From RI-92 sp037384645 (GTDB lineage: Bacteria; Pseudomonadota; Gammaproteobacteria; UBA6429; Thiohalophilaceae): a stretch of DNA of 12,918 bases. The stretch spans positions 1-12,918 of the forward strand of contig JARRNT010000060.1 in assembly GCA_037384645.1 (NCBI GenBank), given 5' to 3'. Shown here piece by piece: positions 7,431-12,918 of this stretch. Both the position numbers and the translations under genes were made by a program. The stretch's first letter is position 1, and every line of letters begins with the position of its first letter. The notes beneath the pieces are model-generated. The model saw only the letters and a program-made list of their open reading frames with translations, did no database searches and was not told the DNA's origin.

Positions 7431-8666
7431 ATGGGTATTTACCTGTTTCGTTCATTACGTCATCGCAATTTTCGTCTCTACTACCTTGGACAATTACTCT
7501 CGCTGAATGGCACCTGGATGCAATCAGTTGCCCAGTCCTGGCTGGTGTATCGCCTGACAGGTTCGGGGACCATGCTCGGGCTGGTGGGGGCGTTTACCCT
7601 GGCCCCGAGTCTGCTCTTTGGATTTTATGGCGGCTGGCTTGCCGATCATTTTGCCCGGCGCCAGCTTTTAATCATTGCGCAAGTCCTGGCTATGCTCCAG
7701 GCGGCAATCCTGGCAGCCCTGACCATCCTGGGCCTCGTTCAGCCCTGGCATATCCTCGTGCTGGCATTGCTATTGGGCGTGGTGCAGGCGATGGAAACAC
7801 CGGTCAGGCATTCCTTCATTTCACAGTTGGTACCGCGCGCTGATCTGGCTAATGCCATTGCCCTGAACTCCAGTATGTTTCATCTCGCCCGATTTTTTGG
7901 TCCTGCCATCGCCGGCATTCTGGTCGCCTGGGTAGGCGAGGGACCGGTATTCCTGCTTAACGCCATGAGCTTCATCGCCGTCTTGATCAGCCTGTTTTAT
8001 GTCCGGCTGCCAGCACCATCATCACAGGCTGATGCCGCGGGCGCTGGCATGGGCATCTGGTCGGGCCTGCATTTTGTGCGTAACCATGCCCTGGTCCGAA
8101 ACCTGTTAATACTGGTTGCCAGTGTCAGCTTGCTAGGTTCCTCGATGGTCGTGTTAATGCCGGTATTTGTCGTCAGGATCTATGGACAGGGCGCAGAGAT
8201 GCTGGGACTGTTGATGGGGATGTTGGGGGCGGGCTCCCTGACCGGTGCCTTGTTGCTGGCCAATCGGCGAGACTACCGCTTACTGGAACGGCGTATTGCG
8301 CTGGCCGGCGTGCTGGTCGCGGTCGGGTTAATCCTGTTTGCAGTTAATCACTGGCATAACGTGGCATTATTACTTTTATTTATAATCGGTTTTGCTGCGA
8401 CCACGGTGTTTTCCAGCAGCAATGCCCTGATACAACTATCAGCACCGGACCGGATTCGAGGCAGGGTAATGGCATTGTTCAGTATTGCCTTGCAAGGCAT
8501 GATTTCCATTGGACAGCTGGTAATGGGGCGCAGCGCGGATCTACTCGGGGTGTCGAGCGTGGTGGCCGGTGCAGGTAGCGCCCTGTTGGTACTGACCCTG
8601 GTGCTCGCCGTCGGCCTGCTACGGTATGCCAGGATTCAACAGCACACACCGTCCCGTGAGAACTAA
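7431..8666 (+). CDS. MFS transporter, MFS_3 (EntS-like) family
   Basis: A 411-residue inner-membrane transporter with about 12 hydrophobic helices. It starts with the SLRHRNFRLYYLGQLLSLNGTWMQ pattern (first 20 residues of this: 8-27) typical of the MFS_3/EntS group, has motif A as GGWLADHFARR (67-77), an ETPVRHSFISQLVP segment (122-135) and the second-half signature PDRIRGRVMALF (339-350). EntS exports the siderophore enterobactin, but this broad family is mostly uncharacterised and no siderophore gene is present here, so the substrate is open. It lies 47 bp after the TauE/SafE gene and is likely co-transcribed with it. Upstream of the ATG only a weak GAGTTGG is seen as ribosome site. A 12-bp palindrome overlaps its stop codon. 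Confidence 0.88.
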   Translation: MGIYLFRSLRHRNFRLYYLGQLLSLNGTWMQSVAQSWLVYRLTGSGTMLGLVGAFTLAPSLLFGFYGGWLADHFARRQLLIIAQVLAMLQAAILAALTILGLVQPWHILVLALLLGVVQAMETPVRHSFISQLVPRADLANAIALNSSMFHLARFFGPAIAGILVAWVGEGPVFLLNAMSFIAVLISLFYVRLPAPSSQADAAGAGMGIWSGLHFVRNHALVRNLLILVASVSLLGSSMVVLMPVFVVRIYGQGAEMLGLLMGMLGAGSLTGALLLANRRDYRLLERRIALAGVLVAVGLILFAVNHWHNVALLLLFIIGFAATTVFSSSNALIQLSAPDRIRGRVMALFSIALQGMISIGQLVMGRSADLLGVSSVVAGAGSALLVLTLVLAVGLLRYARIQQHTPSREN

Positions 8667-8673
8667 TATTAGT
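8662..8673. repeat. 12-bp perfect palindrome over the MFS stop codon
   Basis: ACTAATATTAGT is fully self-complementary and includes the TAA stop of the MFS gene. It is too AT-rich and too short to be a standard terminator. It could be a protein site or chance. Confidence 0.3.
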
Positions 8674-8746
8674 ACATAGCGATATAGCTGGCGTGCCTTA
8701 ACAGAATCCGAGTGAATTCTTAAACACTACTCTTAATGTGTGCGTT

Positions 8747-8760
8747 TTGATCTGCATCAA
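8747..8760. promoter_or_regulatory. perfect FNR/ANR-type box upstream of the DsrE-TusA module
   Basis: TTGATCTGCATCAA matches the FNR/ANR/DNR consensus TTGAT-N4-ATCAA at all ten defined positions. It is the only complete match I found on reading the window. Regulators of this family respond to low oxygen or nitric oxide. Its centre (8753.5) would be at -41.5 for a start at 8795, and a -10-like TATCGT lies exactly at 8783-8788, the arrangement of a class II FNR-activated promoter. It faces the dsrE-like gene 212 bp downstream; no other gene starts between them. The regulator itself is not in the window. Confidence 0.7.
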
Positions 8761-8782
8761 TGCCCGTCGTGTTGCACGGGGT

Positions 8783-8788
8783 TATCGT
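8783..8788 (+). promoter_or_regulatory. candidate -10 element of the FNR-type promoter
   Basis: TATCGT matches four of six positions of TATAAT, including the critical first A and last T. Its position relative to the FNR-type box fits activation from -41.5. No separate -35 hexamer is needed in that arrangement. The predicted leader would be about 177 nt long. Confidence 0.4.
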
Positions 8789-8792
8789 TGCG

Positions 8793-8836
8793 GTCCTGAT
8801 TAAAACACGTTACTGTAAGTGGCAGATGGTCAGGAC
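8793..8836 (+). repeat. inverted repeat at the start of the predicted dsrE leader
   Basis: GTCCTGA (8793-8799) and TCAGGAC (8830-8836) are perfect reverse complements enclosing 30 nt. Within these, CAC/GTG and TTA/TAA can pair around a CTG loop. It would fold right at the 5' end of a transcript starting near 8795 and could stabilise it. The rest of the 305-bp gap between 8667 and 8971 holds only a weak CCGGC/GCCGG pair (about 8883-8924) and the GGAG ribosome site at 8961-8964. I see no conserved riboswitch pattern. Confidence 0.3.
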
Positions 8837-8971
8837 GATCATGTTGAATTTGCGCGCTAAAAGTTATTCCCAAATCTTACCCAGCCGGCGAGGCATACCC
8901 TGGTTTGTACTCAGGCCGGAACAGCCCAGATCTTTATCAGCAAGGCAGAATTTCTAACATGGAGCCAAACG

Positions 8972-9361
8972 ATGTCTGAAAAAATAAGTCTCTTATGCGT
9001 TTCCGGTAGTCATGAAAAAATGCAAATGGCTGCCATGGTGGCGGCGGTGGCCGTAGCCGGTGGTGGAGATGTTAATGTATTTCTCTCCATGAATGCCCTG
9101 CCTTATTTTCTCAAGGACAGACAGGTTAAGGCCCCCAACGAAGGTGAGATGGGCGAACTGATGGCAGCAAAAAATGTCCCATCTTTTAAGAGCTTATTTG
9201 AGAATGCCAAGGACCTCGGGAGTGCGCAGATACACGCCTGTTCCATGGCGATGGATGTTCTCGGTGTCGAGGAGTCTGCACTCGATCCAAGTATTGATAG
9301 CGTAATGGGGCTCACACGATTTCTCAGCGATGCGGCAGATACCCAGCTAATGGTGTTCTAA
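8972..9361 (+). CDS. DsrE-family sulfur-transfer protein (DrsE_2-like)
   Basis: A 129-residue cytoplasmic protein of the DsrE/DsrF superfamily, closest in pattern to the DrsE_2 (DsrE2/DsrE3) group often encoded next to tusA. It begins with a KISLLCVSGSHEKMQMA strand-turn-helix, continues with a GGDVNVFLSMNAL strand, and has the hallmark IHACSMAMDVLG with C90 at the position of the conserved persulfide-carrying cysteine. The end TRFLSDAADTQLMVF is also typical. A second cysteine, C9, lies in strand 1. Membrane helices seen in some DsrE2 proteins are absent. Such proteins accept sulfane sulfur from rhodanese or TusA and pass thiosulfonate or persulfide sulfur on. GGAG sits 7 nt before the ATG. 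It is the first gene after the FNR-type box and lies 55 bp before tusA. The subgroup call is less certain than the superfamily. Confidence 0.85.
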   Translation: MSEKISLLCVSGSHEKMQMAAMVAAVAVAGGGDVNVFLSMNALPYFLKDRQVKAPNEGEMGELMAAKNVPSFKSLFENAKDLGSAQIHACSMAMDVLGVEESALDPSIDSVMGLTRFLSDAADTQLMVF

Positions 9362-9416
9362 TATTATTTTATTGAGTCCTATAAATAATCATGCAGGTTT
9401 TTGAGGCAAACAGACG

Positions 9417-9653
9417 ATGACTGATTCAGATACAAAATTAATCGATGCGCGTGGCAGTTTTTGTCCTGGTCCGTTGATGGAATTAATTCGTGCCATCAAG
9501 GAAGCGGAAGTGGGGGATGTACTCGAATTACTATCATCTGACAAGGGTACGGCATCTGATGTACCCGAGTGGGTAGCCAAAGTCGGCCATGAAATGGTTG
9601 GCTCGGAAGAAAAGGATGGTGTCTGGCATCTGAAAATTCGTAAGACCAAATAA
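9417..9653 (+). CDS. tusA: TusA family sulfurtransferase
   Basis: A 78-residue small sulfur carrier of normal TusA length. The active-site motif CPGP with C16 follows the family pattern IDARGSFCPGPLMELIRAI; the rest shows LELLSSD, the helix DVPEWVAKVGHEM and the final strand VWHLKIRK. C16 is the only cysteine and would carry a persulfide. GAGG lies 9 nt before the ATG. The neighbours (DsrE-like 55 bp upstream, SQR-like flavoprotein downstream) suggest a role in dissimilatory sulfur transfer rather than in tRNA thiolation, which is the housekeeping job of TusA in E. coli. A second, housekeeping tusA elsewhere in the genome would fit this reading. Confidence 0.93.
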   Translation: MTDSDTKLIDARGSFCPGPLMELIRAIKEAEVGDVLELLSSDKGTASDVPEWVAKVGHEMVGSEEKDGVWHLKIRKTK

Positions 9654-9666
9654 AATATATCTAGGT

Positions 9667-9688
9667 TGCAGTCTTTACCTGAACTGCA
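9667..9688 (+). repeat. stem-loop just after tusA
   Basis: TGCAGT and ACTGCA form a perfect 6-bp stem around a 10-nt loop, 13 bp after the tusA stop. No U-tract follows, so it is not a standard terminator. It may protect the 3' end of a dsrE-tusA message or be chance. Confidence 0.25.
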
Positions 9689-9712
9689 TTACAGACGGGC
9701 AGTTTCAGAGGT

Positions 9713-9730
9713 ATTACCCCGCTGGGTAGT
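9713..9730 (+). repeat. second stem-loop in the tusA-flavoprotein gap
   Basis: ATTACCC and GGGTAGT pair over seven positions (one T-G wobble) around a CGCT loop. No U-tract follows. Together with the upstream stem-loop it occupies a 207-bp gap that is unusually long for an operon of this kind. The remainder of the gap has an AT-rich TATATATAAA at about 9770-9780 that could hold a -10 element, without a clear -35 partner. Confidence 0.25.
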
Positions 9731-9860
9731 TAACAGCAGTTTAGTGGCGGCACAGTGTATGTCCCACTTGTATATATAAAGCAATAGGAGGGAAGAAGGT
9801 CAGAGCGGTACTGTTGCCGTTCATGTCATAACTAATAAATACAGCCTTTGGAGGTCAAAC

Positions 9861-10994
9861 ATGAAAGTACTCATCATCGGTGGCGGTATGGGCGGGACGA
9901 TTCTCGCGAATCATCTGGCGCGCAAGCTGCCCGAGGAATTAAACAGCGGAAAGGCCAGTGTGACCATGCTGTCTGCTTCAGACCGTCACATGTATCAGCC
10001 AGGCCTGCTTTATGTTGCCGTCGGTAAGTTAAGTCCCGACGAACTTTACCGCGATCAAAAAAGTCTGCTTGAACCCGGCATTGACTTCCATGTAGATCCG
10101 GCTGAGAAATTCGATCTCGACAATAACCAGGTGGTAACCAAGAGCGGGAAAACCTATGGCTACGATATTCTGGTGATCGCAACGGGGTCACGTATTTATC
10201 CGGATGCGATACCAGGACTGGCAGAGAACGCCGAGTTTTTCTATACCGAGGAATCCGCACTGAAAATGTTCAGGCGTCTGCATGAATTCGAAGGCGGCAG
10301 GGTCGTTGTCACGGTTGGCGTTCCGCACAAATGTCCCATGGCGCCGCTCGAAATCACCTTTATGTTGCACGATTATTTCAAGGACCGCGGCATGCTCGAC
10401 AAGGTGCAGTTGCACTACACCTATCCTATCGGTCGTACCCATGGTCTGGAGAATGTGGCCAAGTGGGCCACGCCGGAATTCGAACGACTGGGTATCACCT
10501 ATGAAACGCTGTTTAATATGAAAGAAGTAGATGGTGCCAGGAAGGTTGTTATCAGTGAAGAGGGCACCGAGGCGAATTATGATCTGCTGGTTGCCATCCC
10601 GGCGCATAAAGGTATGGAAGTAATTGAAAAAAATGGCCTTGGACAGAGTGGCTGGATTCCAACCGATCGGCATCGGTTGAACATGGAAGGCCGTGAAAAT
10701 GTCTTTGTGCTGGGTGATACCACCAATTTACCGATCAGCAAGGCGGGCTCTACTGCTCACTTCGAGGCGGATGCCCTGGCGGATAATATTGCTTCCATGA
10801 TCAAGATTGGCACCAGTGTGCGTGATTATGACGGCAAGGTGTTCTGCTTTATCGAAGCCGGCAAGGACCGTGCAACTTATGCCATGTTTGATTACATGAA
10901 TCCGCCCAACCCGATGCCACCGACCAAGGCTGTTCACTGGTTCAAGCAGGCCTACAATAAAATGTACTGGTTGTCTGCCCGTGGCTTACTGTAG
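9861..10994 (+). CDS. SQR/flavocytochrome-c-like FAD-dependent oxidoreductase
   Basis: A 377-residue flavoprotein of the sulfide:quinone oxidoreductase / FccB superfamily. It has an N-terminal FAD dinucleotide fold GGGMGG (7-12), the second FAD motif VIATGSR (105-111) and the late FAD motif VFVLGDTTN (281-289). The only two cysteines are C158 in PHKCPMAPLE and C329 in KVFCFIEAG. They correspond to the redox-active pair of SQR and FccB. The third cysteine of three-cysteine SQRs is absent. There is no signal peptide, so it is cytoplasmic. The aromatic and basic C-terminal stretch (HWFKQAYNKMYW, 359-370) could dock on the membrane as in monotopic SQRs. GGAGGT precedes the ATG by 5 nt. The DUF1641 gene follows 12 bp after the stop. 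The substrate may be sulfide or sulfane sulfur bound to TusA, DsrE or a thiol; the electron acceptor is presumably quinone. Both are inferences. Confidence 0.87.
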   Translation: MKVLIIGGGMGGTILANHLARKLPEELNSGKASVTMLSASDRHMYQPGLLYVAVGKLSPDELYRDQKSLLEPGIDFHVDPAEKFDLDNNQVVTKSGKTYGYDILVIATGSRIYPDAIPGLAENAEFFYTEESALKMFRRLHEFEGGRVVVTVGVPHKCPMAPLEITFMLHDYFKDRGMLDKVQLHYTYPIGRTHGLENVAKWATPEFERLGITYETLFNMKEVDGARKVVISEEGTEANYDLLVAIPAHKGMEVIEKNGLGQSGWIPTDRHRLNMEGRENVFVLGDTTNLPISKAGSTAHFEADALADNIASMIKIGTSVRDYDGKVFCFIEAGKDRATYAMFDYMNPPNPMPPTKAVHWFKQAYNKMYWLSARGLL

Positions 10995-11006
10995 GGGGGC
11001 ATCATC

Positions 11007-11582
11007 ATGACTGAGACTACGCACGAAGCATTGAAATTGCCGCCCGAGCAACAGGAACAGATCGTGGAAATATTGCGTGTCTGGCAGAGTGCGCGCGATG
11101 CTCTGAACGATGATATGGTCGGACGACTGGCATCGACGCTGGGTCAGGGGCTGGATACGCTGGATCGCTTTAATCGCAGTGGCATTGCTGATGCAATCCC
11201 TGACATCGGTCAATTTGTCAGTAGTGGTGACCTGAAGCGAGTATCGTCGCTGGCACGATTGATTGCGGCAGCGGAAGATTCGTTGAGTGATGAAATGGTG
11301 GCCAGGCTGGCAACGATAATCACTGAGTCCCTGTCCGTGCTCGATCGCCTGACGCGCAATGGCGCACTGGAGCGGATCCTCGATGTGCTGTTGCAGCCGG
11401 GTGTGCAGGATGTCCTTGTGCGTTTTGGCGATGCACTTGCCAAGGCAAACAAGGATTTCGATTCCACACCACATCCAAAAGGTGGTATCGGTGGCCTGTG
11501 GAAGATTGGTACAGACGCTGGTAACCAGGAGGCAATACAGTTCATGGGACTGTTTGGTAAACACCTGCGGGATCCACAATAG
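11007..11582 (+). CDS. DUF1641 (YrhD-like) protein, partner of the flavoprotein
   Basis: A 191-residue, mostly helical soluble protein. The C-terminal part, PKGGIGGLWKIGTDAGNQEAI (first 20 residues of this: 157-176) followed by QFMGLFGKHL, carries the glycine-rich hallmark of DUF1641. It contains no cysteine, so it is not a sulfur carrier. Residues 31-67 and 91-127 are an internal repeat with 16 of 37 identities and no gap, exactly 60 residues apart (core LxDxMVxRLA and LDRxxRxG). DUF1641 genes regularly sit beside SQR-like flavoproteins and beside YrhE-type formate dehydrogenase; in Bacillus the latter pair has been proposed to feed electrons to menaquinone. By analogy this protein may couple the flavoprotein to the membrane or quinone pool. 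GGGGGG lies 7 nt before the ATG, overlapping the flavoprotein stop by one base, so the two are translated together. A terminator follows. Confidence 0.82.
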   Translation: MTETTHEALKLPPEQQEQIVEILRVWQSARDALNDDMVGRLASTLGQGLDTLDRFNRSGIADAIPDIGQFVSSGDLKRVSSLARLIAAAEDSLSDEMVARLATIITESLSVLDRLTRNGALERILDVLLQPGVQDVLVRFGDALAKANKDFDSTPHPKGGIGGLWKIGTDAGNQEAIQFMGLFGKHLRDPQ

Positions 11583-11596
11583 TCATCAGCTTCGAC

Positions 11597-11650
11597 CCGG
11601 CATCCTTATGCGTGCAAAACTGCAGGCATGAGGATGCCGGAAATCTTTTG
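11597..11650 (+). terminator. Rho-independent terminator closing the DsrE-to-DUF1641 unit
   Basis: CCGGCATCCTTATGC and GCATGAGGATGCCGG (ending at 11640) form a 15-bp stem with one T-G wobble. A further TGCA/TGCA pairing sits inside it, capped by AAAC. AAATCTTTT follows. It begins 15 bp after the DUF1641 stop and separates that gene from the methyltransferase gene. The stem is long and GC-rich; the U-run is short, so termination is likely but may be incomplete. Confidence 0.72.
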
Positions 11651-11675
11651 AACGCCAGACTTATGCTCGAATGAT

Positions 11676-12341
11676 ATGCAGCGCATCCCCGAACCGGAGT
11701 TGATGAACGATCCGGAACAGGCGCAGGCTTATGCCAATGCCGATTTCAGTGAGCCACATAACCATTTCATCGATCTGTTCAGGCAGCATTTTCCGGGCAT
11801 CGCTATCGGCGGGACGGTACTGGACCTTGGCTGCGGTCCCGCGGACATCAGCCGGCGCTTCGCCAGGGCCTTTCCCAGATGTGTTATTCACGGCGTTGAT
11901 GGCGCGGCGAATATGTTGCAATTGGGTCAAAAAGCCAATGAGCGTGACCAGCTGGCTGACCGGATCGAGCTGTACCAAAGGCAGTTGCCGTGTGCTGCAC
12001 TGCCCCTCGCCGGCTATGATGTTATAATCAGCAACAGCCTGTTGCACCATTTGCATGAGCCGATGGTGCTATGGCGCAGTCTGAAGCAATATGCAAATCC
12101 CGGTGCTGCCATTTTCATTATGGATCTGCTGCGTCCCGCCAGCAGCGACGATGCACAGAAGCTGGTAACTGAATATGCGGGCGATGAACCGGAAATCCTG
12201 CGCAAGGACTTTCTTGCATCCTTGTATGCCGCCTTTAGTCTCGAGGAAGTCAGGCAACAGCTGGCCGACATGCAACTGTCGCATTTACAGGTCACCGATG
12301 TCAGCGATCGGCATCTGATTATTTATGGATATCTGCCATGA
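11676..12341 (+). CDS. class I SAM-dependent methyltransferase
   Basis: A 221-residue cytoplasmic Rossmann-fold methyltransferase. Motif I is VLDLGCGPAD (about 48-57), followed by the acidic ribose-binding position in HGVDGAANML, and by motif IV-like YDVIISNSLLHHLHEP, typical of the Methyltransf_11/25 group. The second half, with AGDEPEILRKDFLASLYAAF, looks like a substrate-binding cap that I cannot match to a known substrate. The RIPEPELM opening right after the first ATG looks like an intrinsic part of the protein, so I start at 11676. It has no good Shine-Dalgarno site, and the ATG at 11703 has GGAG too close. Its stop overlaps the next gene's start (ATGA), so the two are translationally coupled. 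The terminator upstream implies its own promoter, which I could not locate. Confidence 0.87.
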   Translation: MQRIPEPELMNDPEQAQAYANADFSEPHNHFIDLFRQHFPGIAIGGTVLDLGCGPADISRRFARAFPRCVIHGVDGAANMLQLGQKANERDQLADRIELYQRQLPCAALPLAGYDVIISNSLLHHLHEPMVLWRSLKQYANPGAAIFIMDLLRPASSDDAQKLVTEYAGDEPEILRKDFLASLYAAFSLEEVRQQLADMQLSHLQVTDVSDRHLIIYGYLP

Positions 12342-12760
12342 GTAAATTTTCAAATCCTTCAAAGGAAGATATTATCAGGCTGTTACAACAGGTCAGGCGG
12401 ATTGCAGTGGTCGGTCTTTCCCCAAAATTATCCCGGCCTTCTCACCAGGTTGCCGCCGCCCTGCAAGGGTATGGTTATACCATCGTTCCGGTGAGACCGG
12501 CACTGGAGCAGGTCCTCGGGGAAATGGCCTATCCTGACTTGGCCTCTTTCCCTGGCCAGATTGACCTGGTCGATGTCTTTCGCGCCCCCGAACATGTGGG
12601 ACCGATAGTGGATGCCTGTATCGAGCTACAGATTCCAGCCCTGTGGTTACAGGATGGTGTTGTAAACGAGGAGGCGGCGCTGCGGGCGCAGGCCCACGGT
12701 ATCAAGGTCGTTATGGATCGCTGTATATATCGCGATTACCGGCAGTTTATTGGTGATTAA
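12338..12760 (+). CDS. CoA_binding_2 domain protein, YccU-like
   Basis: A 140-residue single-domain Rossmann-like protein. The family pattern is complete: RIAVVGLSPKLSRPSHQVA (about 21-39), GYTIVPVRPALEQVLGE (46-62), YPDLASFP, then IDLVDVFRAPEHV, ALWLQDGVVNEEA and the end VVMDRCIYRDY. These resemble the nucleotide- or CoA-binding domain of succinyl-CoA synthetase alpha without the catalytic part. The physiological role of stand-alone members is poorly known; CoA binding is an expectation from the fold. A single cysteine, in MDRC, is conserved in the family. The gene begins inside the methyltransferase stop codon (4-bp overlap). Total length is usual for the family. Confidence 0.9.
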   Translation: MSKFSNPSKEDIIRLLQQVRRIAVVGLSPKLSRPSHQVAAALQGYGYTIVPVRPALEQVLGEMAYPDLASFPGQIDLVDVFRAPEHVGPIVDACIELQIPALWLQDGVVNEEAALRAQAHGIKVVMDRCIYRDYRQFIGD

Positions 12761-12918
12761 TACTGTCGCGTTAATAGATGTGCTGTAAGACTGCAATCGA
12801 CCCATAACCGCCACTAGTATTACTCAAATAATGGGGCGACAGGCCCTCTCCAAAGCAGACATAAATTATTTATAAACATTAGCTTACCCTGTCTTGATGT
12901 AGTCCTGAAGCATAATGA
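12761..12918. other. 3' intergenic stretch with inverted repeats
   Basis: No gene is visible to the window's end. CTGTCGC shortly after the CoA_binding_2 stop (about 12764-12770) has its reverse complement GCGACAG about 65 bp further on, too far apart for a normal terminator. An AT-rich odd palindrome ATAAATTATTTAT lies at 12861-12873 and may belong to the promoter region of a gene beyond the window. Confidence 0.3.

Noticed and set aside
8760..8957. Plus-strand 65-residue frame in the gap before the dsrE-like gene
   Set aside because: Its ATG overlaps the FNR-type box and lies upstream of the predicted transcript start. It has no ribosome site and the product resembles nothing I know.
10188..10673. 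Minus-strand 161-residue frame inside the flavoprotein gene
   Set aside because: Antisense to conserved SQR/FccB motifs including C158; no ribosome site or recognisable domain.
10986..11579. Minus-strand 197-residue frame opposite the DUF1641 gene
   Set aside because: Similar in length to the real gene, but the plus strand has the DUF1641 pattern, an internal protein repeat, a ribosome site and operon spacing; the antisense frame has none of these.
12764..12842. CTGTCGC/GCGACAG inverted repeat as terminator of the methyltransferase operon
   Set aside because: The arms are about 65 bp apart with no U-tract after the second arm, so it is not a normal intrinsic terminator.
1..12918. Mobile element, prophage, CRISPR or defence island
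   Set aside because: No transposase, integrase, terminal repeats, tRNA target, spaced direct repeats or defence-type domains were seen. All main genes have metabolic, transport or regulatory families.

Overview
The window reads as chromosomal DNA of a sulfur-metabolising proteobacterium, most likely a gammaproteobacterium. The reasons are a SlyA-type MarR regulator with an EmrA/EmrB pump, a DsrC/TusE-fold protein, a DsrE-TusA pair beside a sulfide:quinone-reductase-like flavoprotein, and a TauE/SafE exporter. This assignment is inferred from gene content, because no rRNA or other marker gene is present. There is no tRNA, rRNA, CRISPR array, transposase or phage gene. Coding density is high and most reading frames look intact.

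Layout. (1) Positions 43-3644, minus strand: a four-gene run reading slyA-like regulator, emrA-like periplasmic adaptor, emrB-like 14-TM pump, then, after a 246-bp gap, a small DsrC/TusE-fold protein that lacks the family's C-terminal cysteines. A sigma70-like promoter overlapped by a 35-bp inverted repeat lies in front of the regulator and suggests autorepression. (2) 3917-4699, plus: an exported alpha/beta hydrolase, convergent with (3) 4722-6449, minus: a soluble GAF-HisKA-HATPase-REC hybrid sensor kinase. (4) 6649-8666, plus: a TauE/SafE-type anion (sulfite or organosulfonate) exporter followed by an MFS_3 (EntS-like) exporter. (5) 8972-11582, plus: the most distinctive part, a module of DsrE-like protein, TusA, SQR/FccB-like flavoprotein and a DUF1641 protein. 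It is preceded by a perfect FNR/ANR-type box (TTGAT-N4-ATCAA) and closed by a strong hairpin terminator. (6) 11676-12760, plus: a SAM-dependent methyltransferase overlapping a CoA_binding_2 (YccU-like) protein by 4 bp.

How the parts may work together (inference). TusA and DsrE-family proteins pass persulfide sulfur between cysteines. The flavoprotein keeps the two redox cysteines of SQR/FccB and would oxidise sulfide or a protein- or thiol-bound sulfane sulfur. DUF1641 proteins are known companions of such flavoproteins and of some formate dehydrogenases, where one has been proposed to link the enzyme to the quinone pool. The module therefore looks like a membrane-associated sulfane-sulfur oxidation and relay unit switched on at low oxygen or by nitrogen oxides. 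The nearby TauE/SafE exporter could remove sulfite, an end product of such chemistry. The DsrC-fold protein at the far end has lost the catalytic cysteines and is better viewed as a possible regulator or binding protein than as a sulfur carrier.
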